Source: Butyrivibrio sp. AE3004
GTDB taxonomy: Bacteria; Bacillota; Clostridia; Lachnospirales; Lachnospiraceae
Length of the DNA stretch: 64,000 nt
Reading direction: 5' to 3'
NCBI RefSeq assembly: GCF_000703165.1
Contig: NZ_JNLQ01000002.1
Location: 2,418,001-2,482,000, forward strand
Notes under the pieces: generated by a model
Seen by the model: the letters and a program-made list of their open reading frames with translations, nothing else
The model's database searches: none
What the model was told of the DNA's origin: nothing
Position numbers and translations under genes: made by a program
In this document: positions 8,316 to 17,018 of the stretch, piece by piece
Numbering within the stretch: position 1 is the first letter of the stretch
Layout of the letters: every line of letters starts with the position of its first letter

Positions 8316-9335
8316 TTAGAACTTGCCAGCCTTAGCTGCTTCCTCGATGGAAACGGCTGTAGAAACAGTCATACCAACCATCGGGTTGTTACCAGCGCCG
8401 ATAAGACCCATCATCTCAACGTGAGCGGGAACTGAAGAAGAACCTGCAAACTGAGCGTCTGAGTGCATACGACCCATAGTATCTGTCATACCGTAGGAAG
8501 CAGGACCTGCTGCCATGTTATCAGGGTGAAGTGTACGGCCTGTACCACCACCTGAAGCAACTGAGAAGTACTTCTTACCAGCCTCAGTACGCTCCTTCTT
8601 GTAAGTACCTGCAACGGGATGCTGGAATCTTGTAGGATTGGTTGAGTTACCTGTGATAGATACGTCAACGTTCTCCTTCCACATGATAGCAACACCTTCC
8701 TGTACATCGTTAGCGCCGTAGCAGTTAACCTTTGCACGAGGTGAATTTGCATCCTTTGAGTAGCACTTTCTGAATACTTCCTCTACCTCACCTGTGAAGT
8801 AGTTGTACTTTGTCTCAACATAAGTAAATCCGTTGATACGGGAAATAATCTGTGCAGCGTCTTTTCCAAGACCGTTAAGGATAACACGAAGAGGCTTTGT
8901 ACGAACCTTGTTAGCCTTCTCAGCGATACCGATAGCACCCTCAGCAGCAGCGAATGACTCGTGACCAGCGAGGAATGCGAAGCACTCTGTATCCTCTTCA
9001 AGAAGCATCTTACCAAGGTTACCATGTCCAAGACCAACCTTACGACGGTCTGCAACAGAACCGGGGATGCAGAAAGCCTGAAGACCGATACCGATTGCAG
9101 CTGCAGCGTCAGCAGCCTTACGGCAGTTCTTCTTTATAGCGATAGCAGCACCTACTGTGTAAGCCCACTTAGCGTTCTCAAAGCAGATAGGCTGAATGCC
9201 TTCGATGAGGCTGTAAACATCAATGCCTGCTGCCATTGTAATTTCTTTACATTCTTCTATAGAAGAAATCCCATACTCCTTAAGGCAAGCCAGGATCTGG
9301 GGCTCTCTTCTTTCATATGATTCAAATAAAGCCAT
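8316..9335 (-). CDS. GGGtGRT protein (conserved, function unknown)
   Basis: 339-residue cytoplasmic protein matching the family named for its GGGTGRT signature, which is present near residue 258 in the stretch SGGGTGRTLHPDN. Glycine-rich stretches (GHGNLGK, GLIGAGNNP) suggest nucleotide or cofactor binding. The family has no settled function. The ATG at 9335 is chosen because AAGGAGG lies 9 nt upstream; in-frame upstream starts have none. It follows the IscU-like gene by 22 nt and ends at a good terminator, so the two form a two-gene operon. The constant pairing with an Fe-S scaffold-like protein suggests a role in metal or cluster metabolism; that is inference. Confidence 0.88.
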   Translation of the reverse strand: MALFESYERREPQILACLKEYGISSIEECKEITMAAGIDVYSLIEGIQPICFENAKWAYTVGAAIAIKKNCRKAADAAAAIGIGLQAFCIPGSVADRRKVGLGHGNLGKMLLEEDTECFAFLAGHESFAAAEGAIGIAEKANKVRTKPLRVILNGLGKDAAQIISRINGFTYVETKYNYFTGEVEEVFRKCYSKDANSPRAKVNCYGANDVQEGVAIMWKENVDVSITGNSTNPTRFQHPVAGTYKKERTEAGKKYFSVASGGGTGRTLHPDNMAAGPASYGMTDTMGRMHSDAQFAGSSSVPAHVEMMGLIGAGNNPMVGMTVSTAVSIEEAAKAGKF

Positions 9336-9357
9336 TATTTTTTCCTCCTTACCTTTA

Positions 9358-10050
9358 TCACTGTTTTCTGGGATCGATGAATCTAGCTGCATCTGCAACA
9401 CGTCCATACTGACCCTTAGCCTTTTCGATAGCTGTATTAGCATCATCGCCGGCCTTGATGAAGTCCATCATCTTGCCAAAGTTAACATACTTGTAACCGA
9501 TGATCTCGTCGTTCTCATCAAGAGCGAGGTCTGTGATATAACCATCTGTAAGCTCAAGATAACGAGGTCCCTTATCAAGTGTTCCGTAGGTTGTACCAAC
9601 CATTGAACGTGATCCCTTACCAAGATCCTCAAGACCTGCACCGATCTGAAGACCATCCTCTGAGAATGCGGACTGTGTTCTGCCGTACACAATCTGAAGG
9701 AAGAGTTCTCTCATAGCTGTGTTGATAGCATCGCACACAAGGTCAGTATTGAGTGCCTCAAGAACTGTAAGTCCGGGAAGGATCTCAGCTGCCATAGCTG
9801 CAGAATGAGTCATACCTGAACATCCGATAGTCTCTACAAGTGCCTCCTGGATAACACCTTCCTTAACATTAAGGGAAAGCTTGCAGCCACCCTGCTGAGG
9901 AGCACACCAGCCGATACCATGTGTATAACCGGAAATGTCCTTGATCTCTTTGGACTGAACCCACTTTGCCTCTTCAGGAATGGGAGCAGCACCATGATGT
10001 ACCCCTTGTGTTACGGGACACATATTTTTTACCTCTGTTGAGTAAATCAT
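9358..10050 (-). CDS. IscU/NifU-like iron-sulfur scaffold homologue
   Basis: 230 residues. Candidate cluster ligands are Cys in GWCAPQQGGC and in TIGCSGMTHSA; the latter resembles the GCG-x-A loop of IscU/NifU scaffolds. An N-terminal MCPVTQGVHHG segment adds one more Cys and two His. It is longer than classical IscU (about 130 residues), with a C-terminal half of unknown fold. The ATG at 10050 has AAGGAGG 6 nt upstream. It is the first gene of the operon with the GGGtGRT gene. No isc or suf genes are nearby, so it probably serves a dedicated client. It is likely cytoplasmic; the scaffold role is inferred from similarity. Confidence 0.8.
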   Translation of the reverse strand: MIYSTEVKNMCPVTQGVHHGAAPIPEEAKWVQSKEIKDISGYTHGIGWCAPQQGGCKLSLNVKEGVIQEALVETIGCSGMTHSAAMAAEILPGLTVLEALNTDLVCDAINTAMRELFLQIVYGRTQSAFSEDGLQIGAGLEDLGKGSRSMVGTTYGTLDKGPRYLELTDGYITDLALDENDEIIGYKYVNFGKMMDFIKAGDDANTAIEKAKGQYGRVADAARFIDPRKQ

Positions 10051-10190
10051 AAGTACCTCCTTAGAATCTAAGATATAGTGATTTTATAGTGATGATTATT
10101 AAAATCTATCTGCGAAGGAAGGAAAACGCTCCATGTAGAATTTGCCAAAAAGGGCGCACTCTTCCCTGCTTACTAAACACTACAATTGTG

Positions 10191-10219
10191 ATACTACCAA
10201 AAATGACTTGCTTTATCAA
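10191..10219 (-). promoter_or_regulatory. Probable promoter of the IscU-like/GGGtGRT operon
   Basis: On the minus strand TTGATA (10214-10219) and TAGTAT (10191-10196) are 17 nt apart, about 140 nt before the first start codon. Confidence 0.45.
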
Positions 10220-10282
10220 GATTTATGTGACTTTTTCCTTATAAAATATTGATAAAATCAACCAATTCATATTTGTGTATCT

Positions 10283-10777
10283 TTATTTTGAAACTCTTTT
10301 ATAGGTTCTGAATGTATAAGTGGTATCAAAATATGCCTGTTCATCGCTCTCCTCATAAAGTTCCCACTCGGGATCCTCGTCGAGATTTGTAAAAAAGCAA
10401 TCTGCTTCAAAGGTCCTGTCTATCTTGGTAACAATACAGGTATCGCACATAGGCAGTAGTTCTTCGTAAACCTTTGCACCACCGATGCAGTACACGATAT
10501 CAGTATCATATTCCTTTATTGCGTCCTGAAGTTCATCGAGGTTGTGGACTACTGTTGCATTTTTCACCTCATAATCAGGATTGGTCGAAAGAATGATATT
10601 CTTTCTTCCTTCAAGCGGCTGCTGCCCGGGAAATGTCTCAAGAGTTTTTCTTCCATATACAAGGACTTTTCCCATAGTTTCTGCTCTGAAGTTCTTCATA
10701 TCGTTGGGAATTCTAATAAGAAGCTGCCCCTTATTTCCTATTCCCCAGTGTTCATCTGCTGATAGAATTATTTTCAT
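10283..10777 (-). CDS. folA: Dihydrofolate reductase
   Basis: 164 residues, the normal length for FolA. It reduces dihydrofolate to tetrahydrofolate with NADPH. Family marks visible: the N-terminal ADEHWGIGNKGQLLIRIPND loop with the conserved Trp and acidic Asp, GRKTLETFPG, and the NADPH-binding YCIGGAKVYEELL. AGGAGG lies 5 nt before the ATG. It stands apart from thyA (11685), with a PepSY gene between; together the two make and regenerate the folate used for dTMP synthesis. The expected LP-W start motif is IRIPND here, which is common in Firmicutes. Confidence 0.95.
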   Translation of the reverse strand: MKIILSADEHWGIGNKGQLLIRIPNDMKNFRAETMGKVLVYGRKTLETFPGQQPLEGRKNIILSTNPDYEVKNATVVHNLDELQDAIKEYDTDIVYCIGGAKVYEELLPMCDTCIVTKIDRTFEADCFFTNLDEDPEWELYEESDEQAYFDTTYTFRTYKRVSK

Positions 10778-11111
10778 TGTTTCCTCCTGTCATCGATCAT
10801 AATAAGAGGTACCGCTTGGCGTGAATCCCTTATCATGTTTTACCGCTATCCATAATACATTAACTACGCCTGTTTTTCCATAAAAAGGCTTTTTTAAGAT
10901 GTGTTAAGTAGCGCCAAAAGCCCTAAATATCTGACTTTCCGGTTTGTTAAACATTTAAGTATACGGCAACCTGGCCTAAAATTTACGTAAAGCAGTCCTT
11001 TTCTCCAGTATTTATCTGCATTTTCTCCAAATGTTAATTATAAAGATTATAAACTAAAAATAGCACGAATATCAAATCTTGTTCACAAACGTTAAGTTAT
11101 GATTATATTTA
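10778..11111. other. Intergenic region upstream of the PepSY gene
   Basis: AT-rich spacer between divergent folA and the PepSY gene. Apart from the PepSY promoter at 11112-11140 I see no gene and no strong hairpin. Confidence 0.5.
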
Positions 11112-11140
11112 TTGACGCACCGCTTTAAAGCGCATATATT
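11112..11140 (+). promoter_or_regulatory. Promoter of the PepSY gene with a palindromic spacer
   Basis: TTGACG (11112-11117) and TATATT (11135-11140) are 17 nt apart. The spacer holds the perfect 12-bp palindrome CGCTTTAAAGCG (11121-11132), a likely operator. Confidence 0.6.
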
Positions 11141-11187
11141 CAAATTACAATATTTCTTACAAATTTTTTTGAATGAGGCTTTTTTCT

Positions 11188-11517
11188 ATGAAGAGAATAA
11201 TCGCAACAATATCAACAATGGCAATCGCTATGATATTCTGCTTATCACCTATGGTTACAAAGGCTGAGGCAGAAGTAGAAAATGTGGATGCTGAAGTAGT
11301 AGAAGCTGCTGCTGAGATCACAGAAGGCGATGCTCTTAATATCGCTATAGAAAAAGCAGGTTATTCACAGACTGCAGTTAAATATACAAAGGTTTGGGAA
11401 GACACAATTGATGGAACAGCAGTTTACAAGGCAGAATTCTATCTTGGACCTGTAGCTTTCTGCTATCATATTGACAAGGCTAATGGCGAAATACTTGAAA
11501 GCCATGTGAAGAATTGA
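11188..11517 (+). CDS. Secreted PepSY-domain protein
   Basis: 109 residues: signal peptide (about 1-26, ending VTKAEA), a short Glu/Val/Ala-rich linker, then one PepSY-like domain (about 45-109) with the pattern ALNIAIEKAGYS, a central beta-strand pair and the C-terminal YHIDKANGEILESH. PepSY domains are usually found as inhibitors or chaperone-like modules outside the membrane; the partner is unknown here. The ATG at 11188 is preferred because a GAGG lies 10 nt upstream; the ATG at 11173 has no site. It has its own promoter and the terminator at 11638. Confidence 0.8.
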   Translation: MKRIIATISTMAIAMIFCLSPMVTKAEAEVENVDAEVVEAAAEITEGDALNIAIEKAGYSQTAVKYTKVWEDTIDGTAVYKAEFYLGPVAFCYHIDKANGEILESHVKN

Positions 11518-11534
11518 TTAACCTTAGATAATTA

Positions 11535-11589
11535 TATGACTTCCTTGACTCAAATAAGAGAAGTGAGAGTTCGTTCAAGGATCAATATC
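11535..11589. repeat. TATGAC stem-loop repeat, copy D
   Basis: Begins TATGACTTCCTTGAC and closes with CGTTCAAGGATCAATATC. It is the most divergent copy, with a longer loop. It lies between the convergent PepSY and thyA genes. Confidence 0.5.
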
Positions 11590-11637
11590 TGAAAACTGAA
11601 TATTGTTTTTGACTGATTAGTCAATAATATAAAAAAT

Positions 11638-11678
11638 CTGCCGTATCGGAAAAATCTGATACGGCAGTTATTTTTTTT
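11638..11678. terminator. Bidirectional terminator between PepSY gene and thyA
   Basis: CTGCCGTATC (11638-11647) pairs perfectly with GATACGGCAG (11658-11667), followed by a T-run on the plus strand and by ATTTTTT on the minus strand. Confidence 0.9.
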
Positions 11679-11684
11679 ACTTAT

Positions 11685-12536
11685 TTATATAGCTATCGGA
11701 ATATCCTTTATCTGTTCTCCTGCAACTTCGTAGTTTTCAAGAGAGACATCATTTCGTGTGAATTGGTAAAAATCATGTACATCAGGATTCAGATGGAAAG
11801 TCGGTGCCGGCTTTGGCTCACGCTTAATGAGTTCCTTTATGATATCCACATGTCTGTCATATATATGCGCATCAGCAATTACATGAACCAGTTCACCAAC
11901 ATTCATGTCGCAGACCTGAGCAAGCATGTGTACCAGAACGGAATACTGAACCACATTCCAATTATTAGCCGCAAGTACATCCTGCGATCTCTGGTTCAGA
12001 ATAGCGTTAAGAGTAAGTTTATCCTCTCCCTTTTTCTGTGTCACATTAAATGTCATGCTGTAGGCACAGGGATAAAGATTCATCTCTGACAGATCCTGGT
12101 GGACATATATGTTTGTCATAATCCGTCTGCTGAAAGGATTGTTTTTAAGATCGTAGATAACTCTGTCAACCTGATCAAACCATCCCTCTTTATACTGATG
12201 CTTCACACCCATCTGGTATCCGTAAGCTTTGCCAATGGATCCGTTTTCATCAGCCCATTCATCCCATACATGACTGTGAAGGTCATTGATGTTATTCGAC
12301 TTCTGCTGCCAGATCCAGAGCATCTCATCGGTTGCACTCTTGAGTGCGGTCTTGCGAAGTGTCATTATCGGAAACTCCTCCGCAAGGTTGTATCTGTTCA
12401 CAACTCCGAATTTTTTTATGGTATATGCAGGTGTTCCATCCTCCCAGTGAGGGCGGACTTTTTCACCCTCTGTACTGGTTCCGTTTTCAAGGATGTCCTT
12501 ACACATGTTTATAAAAATCTCATCAGCTTTACTCAT
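11685..12536 (-). CDS. thyA: Thymidylate synthase (divergent clade)
   Basis: 283 residues. ThyA methylates dUMP to dTMP using methylene-tetrahydrofolate. The catalytic Cys is in LYPCAYSM near residue 156, and the conserved NQRSQDV, HIYDRHVD and FPIMTLRKT stretches are present. Compared with the E. coli type, the Cys is followed by Ala-Tyr rather than His, and the region after RS-x-D reads AANNWNV instead of the usual LGLPFN. It therefore belongs to a divergent ThyA clade; activity is likely since the Cys and Arg sites remain. A good start sits at 12536. It is flanked by terminators and probably transcribed alone. Confidence 0.92.
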   Translation of the reverse strand: MSKADEIFINMCKDILENGTSTEGEKVRPHWEDGTPAYTIKKFGVVNRYNLAEEFPIMTLRKTALKSATDEMLWIWQQKSNNINDLHSHVWDEWADENGSIGKAYGYQMGVKHQYKEGWFDQVDRVIYDLKNNPFSRRIMTNIYVHQDLSEMNLYPCAYSMTFNVTQKKGEDKLTLNAILNQRSQDVLAANNWNVVQYSVLVHMLAQVCDMNVGELVHVIADAHIYDRHVDIIKELIKREPKPAPTFHLNPDVHDFYQFTRNDVSLENYEVAGEQIKDIPIAI

Positions 12537-12581
12537 TGAATCCTCCGAATACTGCCTTTGAACTGCTGATTTTGCAGTTCC

Positions 12582-13868
12582 TTACAGTGTGTAGTACTTA
12601 GTACCTGCTGAAATCTTCTTTTTAAGAAGCTTCTTATATTTCTTCTTAAATGTCTTATCCGGGCAGTATACCTTGGTCTTTTTAGGAATCTTGTTAAATG
12701 CATCCTTGCCAATAGTATTAAGAACTCTTGACTTAAATCTGATGGTCTTTAACTTAGGGCAATTGAAAAATGCTGACTTATCAATCTTTTCTACGTTCTC
12801 ACCGATTTCAAGTGTAGTTACCTTTGCATTATTCTTGAAAGCATTTTTCTCGATTGCTGTTACCATGTATGAAATTCCGTTAATAGTTACTCTGTCCGGA
12901 ATCTTCATTGTCTTGCCGGCACTGTTCTTATCTGAAAGTCCAAGTATTGAAACTGTACCTGTTCCGTCACCCTTAACCTTAGTGATTCTGTATGTAAAAC
13001 CGTTTGACTTTGCTTCTACTTTTTTAGTTACAACTGTTGTAAAGAATTCCTGTGTGGAGTAAACGCATTTTGTAACCTGAACCTTATCTTCAAAGGCTGA
13101 TCTGTAGTTCTGAAGTGAGCCAAGTTTAATACGAACCTTTGTTGCAGGATATCCAAGAGCAATAAGATCGGCATCGTTACCTGCAAGTGTGTATGATGTT
13201 ACGCCACCGTTTCCGATGTACTTTGTCTTGGAAACATTGTTGGCATTAAGCTCAAGCTGGAATCCGTCATATGCTGAAAGGGGACTGTAAGTGTTGGCAT
13301 TCTGTACATTGCTCCAGGTAAATTCCATTGAGCCGTTCGCATTGTTCTTCATTGTAAAATTAGATGCAGGAACAAAAGGAACACATTCAACGCAAAGCTT
13401 GTTTGTTACTTCGAGCTGCTTTGAATTGTCGCCATCGTTTGTAACAACGCAAATGTAGTAATTCTTTTCCTTTTCAAGACCGCTCACGGGAAGCACTACA
13501 TCAATAGCTTTTCCGTTAAGAGTATTTCTGTAAGCAGCTCCTGCTCCGCCTGCTGTCTGCTGCTCAACAACTGTTCCGTACTGGTCCTTCACCTGTACTG
13601 TTACTGTGCCGTTTGCGGATGTACTGCCAACGATTGATGCAAGGCTTATAAGATAAATTCCCTCGGTTTTGTCTGTGCGGAATTTGTAATAATATGCAGC
13701 TTTGTCATCTACCGCAGCTTCATAATAATGAATATCGTATTTCATCTCGGCAGCATTCTGCTGCATGGAATCGCCGTGAATACGTTTCCCCTCTTCTGCA
13801 TGAACACTCATAGGGAGTGCAGCTGCAAGCATCATGCATGCAAGTGCAGTTACTAATCTTTTTTTCAT
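12582..13868 (-). CDS. Secreted protein with BspA-type leucine-rich repeats
   Basis: 428 residues. Signal peptide about 1-24 (ends SVHA). Residues about 30-290 look like beta-sandwich, fibronectin-like domains (VQVKDQYGTVVEQ, a MEFTWSNV Trp motif). The C-terminal part (about 300-400) has two to three BspA-type LRR units (AIEKNAFKNNAKVTTLEIG, KIDKSAFFNCPKLKTIRF). A basic tail with KKYKKLLKKK ends the protein. Proteins of this type are surface adhesins or substrate binders; the ligand is unknown. GAGGAAAATGGT precedes the ATG. It has no sortase motif, so wall attachment, if any, may use the basic tail. Confidence 0.82.
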   Translation of the reverse strand: MKKRLVTALACMMLAAALPMSVHAEEGKRIHGDSMQQNAAEMKYDIHYYEAAVDDKAAYYYKFRTDKTEGIYLISLASIVGSTSANGTVTVQVKDQYGTVVEQQTAGGAGAAYRNTLNGKAIDVVLPVSGLEKEKNYYICVVTNDGDNSKQLEVTNKLCVECVPFVPASNFTMKNNANGSMEFTWSNVQNANTYSPLSAYDGFQLELNANNVSKTKYIGNGGVTSYTLAGNDADLIALGYPATKVRIKLGSLQNYRSAFEDKVQVTKCVYSTQEFFTTVVTKKVEAKSNGFTYRITKVKGDGTGTVSILGLSDKNSAGKTMKIPDRVTINGISYMVTAIEKNAFKNNAKVTTLEIGENVEKIDKSAFFNCPKLKTIRFKSRVLNTIGKDAFNKIPKKTKVYCPDKTFKKKYKKLLKKKISAGTKYYTL

Positions 13869-14117
13869 ACCATTTTCCTCACTTAAAAAATAAAACTGAT
13901 TTTTTATCCCACTATAATAGTGAAATAAAAGCTAAACCTGATATGTCAAAGGACTTTATCCGTCTATGAAGGGTATAAATCTGTGAGAATAATATCATCC
14001 CACCTTTTTATAAAACCGAATATTGTGTCCGCTCGACATACTTTCCACAAGATATAGTCTACCACAAATCCCCTGTTATGTGTGACTCTTTTATAAAAGA
14101 ATTTCTCTTGCAAACAT

Positions 14118-15719
14118 CTAGTTTTCCCATTTATCGCAAAGTGAAAGAATCTGATCCGCAAATTTGGCCTTATCCTTATTGGTCATACCTTCACTTCTTG
14201 CAATAATCGCAGTAAGTCTTGCGCCTGCTGCCTTAAGTCTTGTAAATACGTCAGAAACAACCTTGGTAGTCTTCTTAGCTGCAACCTTCGGAATACCTTC
14301 TTTGACTATCCTGCCGGAAATGAGGTCGAACTCAGTTCCACTGTAAGGCGCATATGTATCATAACCGTACTCATCTCTTAAACAGTTCGCAAAAGAAGTA
14401 CAGGTACCGTCCTCACCATGTACAAGGAATACTTTCTTTGGTCTCTCGGTAAAGCCCTGAATCCATTTAATAAGTCCACCCTTGTCCGCATGACCCGAAA
14501 GTCCCGTAAGCTTGCAGATTTCAGCCTCCACATCAATAACTTCGCCAAAAAGTTTTACCTCATCAGCACCTTCTATTATGGCTCTTCCCGTTGTTCCTAT
14601 AGACTGATATCCTACAAATAGGATGGTTGATTCCGGTCTCCACAGGTTATGTTTCAGGTGATGCCTTATTCTACCTGCTTCGCACATACCTGATGCTGAG
14701 ATTATTACCTTGGGAGTTTCCTCTTCGTTTATCGCTCTTGATTCCTCGGTGGTTATAGCGAGATTAAGTCCCGGGAATGAAATGGGATTTATGTGCTTTT
14801 TTACAAGCTCCATTGCTTCCTCGTCATAGCACTCCATCGCATGATCCGTGAAAACCTCGGTTGCTTCAACAGCCATCGGTGAATCAATATATACCGGGAA
14901 ATCATCAACTGCCGTAACAAGATGATCTTTTTTTATAGTTCTCAAAAAATAGAGCATTTCCTGAGTTCTTCCAACTGCAAAGGAAGGTATGACAACATTG
15001 CCTCCACGGGCAAAGGTCCTGTTCAGAATTTCAGTGAGCTCAGCTACATAATCAGGCTTTTCTTCGCCGTGATATCTGTCTCCGTAGGTGGATTCCATGA
15101 CCACGTAGTCCGCTGTTGATGTATAAGCAGGATCCTTTATGAGTGGCTGGTCGTTATTTCCTATATCTCCGGAAAATACAATTTTCTTCTGGGCGCCTTT
15201 TTCAGTCAGCCAGACTTCGATACTTGCGGATCCAAGCAGATGTCCTATATCCGTAAACCTTATCTGTACACCCTCACACACATCAATTTTCGTCCCGTAA
15301 TCGCAGGGAACAATATGACGGAGCGTGTTGTCAGCATCCTCCATTGTATAGAGTGGTTCAATTTGCTTTATATCTTTATTTCTCTTACCTTTTCTGCTTC
15401 GCCACTCAGCCTCCTGCATCTGAATATGTGCACAGTCACGCAGCATTATGCTGCACAGATCTGCAGTGGGCCTTGTCATATAAATTTTCCCGCGAAAACC
15501 TCTTGCATATAAAAGTGGAAGATTTCCCGAGTGATCTATATGCGCATGTGTAAGGAAAACATAGTCTATTTCCGCGGCACTGACAGGTAGTTCGACATGC
15601 TCGAAAGAAATCCTTCCCTGCTCCATTCCATAGTCCACAAGGATGTGTTTGTCCATAATTTCAAGATAATGGCAGCTTCCTGTAACTTCATGGTCTGCAC
15701 CGATGAATCCCAGTTTCAT
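14118..15719 (-). CDS. MBL-fold beta-CASP RNA hydrolase
   Basis: 533 residues. The N-terminal metallo-beta-lactamase domain has the zinc motif LTHAHIDHSGN near residue 56 and the later metal ligands in IGHLLGSAS and FSGDIGN. The beta-CASP insert follows, with the conserved SASGMCEAGR and the C-terminal LSGHADKGGL. This architecture is that of Ysh1/CPSF73-like and RNase J-related nucleases, which cut RNA; the target is unknown. An additional 80 residues at the C-terminus have no clear domain. I chose the ATG at 15719, which has GAGGAGG 6 nt upstream; a GTG at 15725 would be the only alternative. It is a single gene, divergent from the SpeE-like gene. Confidence 0.9.
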   Translation of the reverse strand: MKLGFIGADHEVTGSCHYLEIMDKHILVDYGMEQGRISFEHVELPVSAAEIDYVFLTHAHIDHSGNLPLLYARGFRGKIYMTRPTADLCSIMLRDCAHIQMQEAEWRSRKGKRNKDIKQIEPLYTMEDADNTLRHIVPCDYGTKIDVCEGVQIRFTDIGHLLGSASIEVWLTEKGAQKKIVFSGDIGNNDQPLIKDPAYTSTADYVVMESTYGDRYHGEEKPDYVAELTEILNRTFARGGNVVIPSFAVGRTQEMLYFLRTIKKDHLVTAVDDFPVYIDSPMAVEATEVFTDHAMECYDEEAMELVKKHINPISFPGLNLAITTEESRAINEEETPKVIISASGMCEAGRIRHHLKHNLWRPESTILFVGYQSIGTTGRAIIEGADEVKLFGEVIDVEAEICKLTGLSGHADKGGLIKWIQGFTERPKKVFLVHGEDGTCTSFANCLRDEYGYDTYAPYSGTEFDLISGRIVKEGIPKVAAKKTTKVVSDVFTRLKAAGARLTAIIARSEGMTNKDKAKFADQILSLCDKWEN

Positions 15720-15917
15720 AGGCACCTCCTCATCTGTAAATGCATATTTATATCCCGCTTTATGCTTAATTCTTAAATTTCCGCTTCAAGATCGTATATA
15801 TGTGATAGTATGAAACTACAATAATTCCGGGACGCAAAAAAACGTTCAGGAATTACTATATTAATTTTAAATCCGACAGTTAATGCATGCAAATTAAGAA
15901 AATATAAAGAGGTTTTT

Positions 15918-16712
15918 ATGAATCTGCTCGAACAGCTTTCGCTGTACCTTTTTCCAAAGACACGGTTTAAATCTGCGGACAGGCACATTGAAATAATTGA
16001 TCACATTGAAAACGGTCGTGCAGCGAGAGTCCTTTTGTACGATGGTGTCAGAGAATCCGGAATGTATCTGGATGAATACGGCGATAGGGATCCGCTTTTT
16101 AATTATATGAAAACATTAAAGCTCATATTGGAGCTCCATCCCGGCCTTAATAACTGTCTTCTCATAGGCGGAGGCGGCTTCGTCTTTCCCAGGTTATATC
16201 TGAAAAATCATCCGGAGCGGCGAATAACAGTTGTAGAAATGGATGGTGGTTATGTGGAGCTTGCCAAAAAATTTTTCGGCCTCAATCCAAATGATAAAAG
16301 AATTACCGTAGAAATCCGTGATGGTTTTGAATACATTAAAGAGCATGCAAACGAAACTCTTTCATCAGCTTCTGATCACATTTATTCTTCTAATAGCAGA
16401 TTTGATATTTATGAAAAAAGCACTGCTTCAAAAAAAGAGGATAAAAAATTCGACTTTGTAATTTATGACGCATACACGGGAAGCACCGCCTCAAAGGGCA
16501 TCCTTTCCGAATACGCATTAAAAAGCGTATACAACATGCTCAACCCGAATGGTATATACGCTCTTAATATGATAAACGAAGCTCAGGATGTCATCTCCAT
16601 GCAAACCCACATGTTAAATGCCACTCTGAAAACAATTTTCAAGCACACCAGGATCGTCCCCTGCAAAGGTGGTGGAAACTGTATCCTTTTGGCTTCCGAC
16701 AGAAAGCTTTAA
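15918..16712 (+). CDS. Spermidine synthase-like methyltransferase-fold protein
   Basis: 264 residues in a Rossmann methyltransferase fold. The nucleotide-binding stretch is LLIGGGGFVFPR near residue 81, followed by TVVEMDGGYVELAKKFF and a DYDAYTGSTASKG-type acidic loop. These are features of the SpeE/spermidine synthase superfamily. It lacks a clear N-terminal SpeE beta-domain, and residues 140-165 are a low-complexity insert, so the true substrate is uncertain; many such proteins in Firmicutes are fused-domain relatives without shown activity. AGAGG lies 6 nt before the ATG. It is 47 nt upstream of tRNA-Leu and may share its transcript. Confidence 0.75.
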   Translation: MNLLEQLSLYLFPKTRFKSADRHIEIIDHIENGRAARVLLYDGVRESGMYLDEYGDRDPLFNYMKTLKLILELHPGLNNCLLIGGGGFVFPRLYLKNHPERRITVVEMDGGYVELAKKFFGLNPNDKRITVEIRDGFEYIKEHANETLSSASDHIYSSNSRFDIYEKSTASKKEDKKFDFVIYDAYTGSTASKGILSEYALKSVYNMLNPNGIYALNMINEAQDVISMQTHMLNATLKTIFKHTRIVPCKGGGNCILLASDRKL

Positions 16713-16719
16713 ATAATCA

Positions 16720-16749
16720 TTGACTAACCCCTTAAACAAGCAGTATATT
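16720..16749 (+). promoter_or_regulatory. Promoter of tRNA-Leu
   Basis: TTGACT (16720-16725) and TATATT (16744-16749) are 18 nt apart, about 10 nt before the mature tRNA. Confidence 0.6.
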
Positions 16750-16759
16750 AGAACAGTTA

Positions 16760-16841
16760 GCAGAAGTGATGGAATTGGCAGACATGCAGGATTTAGGTTC
16801 CTGTGCCGCAAGGCGTGTGGGTTCAAGTCCCATCTTCTGCA
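16760..16841 (+). tRNA. tRNA-Leu (UAG)
   Basis: Acceptor GCAGAAG pairs with CTTCTGC, with discriminator A. The anticodon arm CAGGA-TTTAGGT-TCCTG gives UAG. A variable arm (GCCGCAAGGC) and the T-arm GTGGGTTCAAGTCCCAT are present, as expected of a class II tRNA. The CCA end is not encoded. Confidence 0.95.
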
Positions 16842-16845
16842 TGAG

Positions 16846-16874
16846 CCCACAACATCTATCGTTGTGGGTTTTTT
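16846..16874 (+). terminator. Terminator after tRNA-Leu
   Basis: CCCACAAC (16846-16853) pairs with GTTGTGGG (16861-16868), followed by TTTTTT. It starts 4 nt after the tRNA. Confidence 0.9.
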
Positions 16875-16922
16875 ACCCCATATATTACCCCATATTGAAA
16901 AGGGCGTTTTACAACAATTAGA

Positions 16923-16958
16923 AAAGCAGGTTAATCTCTTATGAGAGAAACCTGCTTT
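16923..16958 (-). terminator. Terminator of the M20 amidohydrolase gene
   Basis: AAAGCAGGTT pairs with AACCTGCTTT, with an inner TCTC/GAGA stem; the minus strand continues into TTTTC. Confidence 0.6.
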
Positions 16959-17018
16959 AATTTATTTACTGTGCCGGTAAATAAGCATACTTAACATCAA
17001 GAGATGCTCTTTTAGGAA

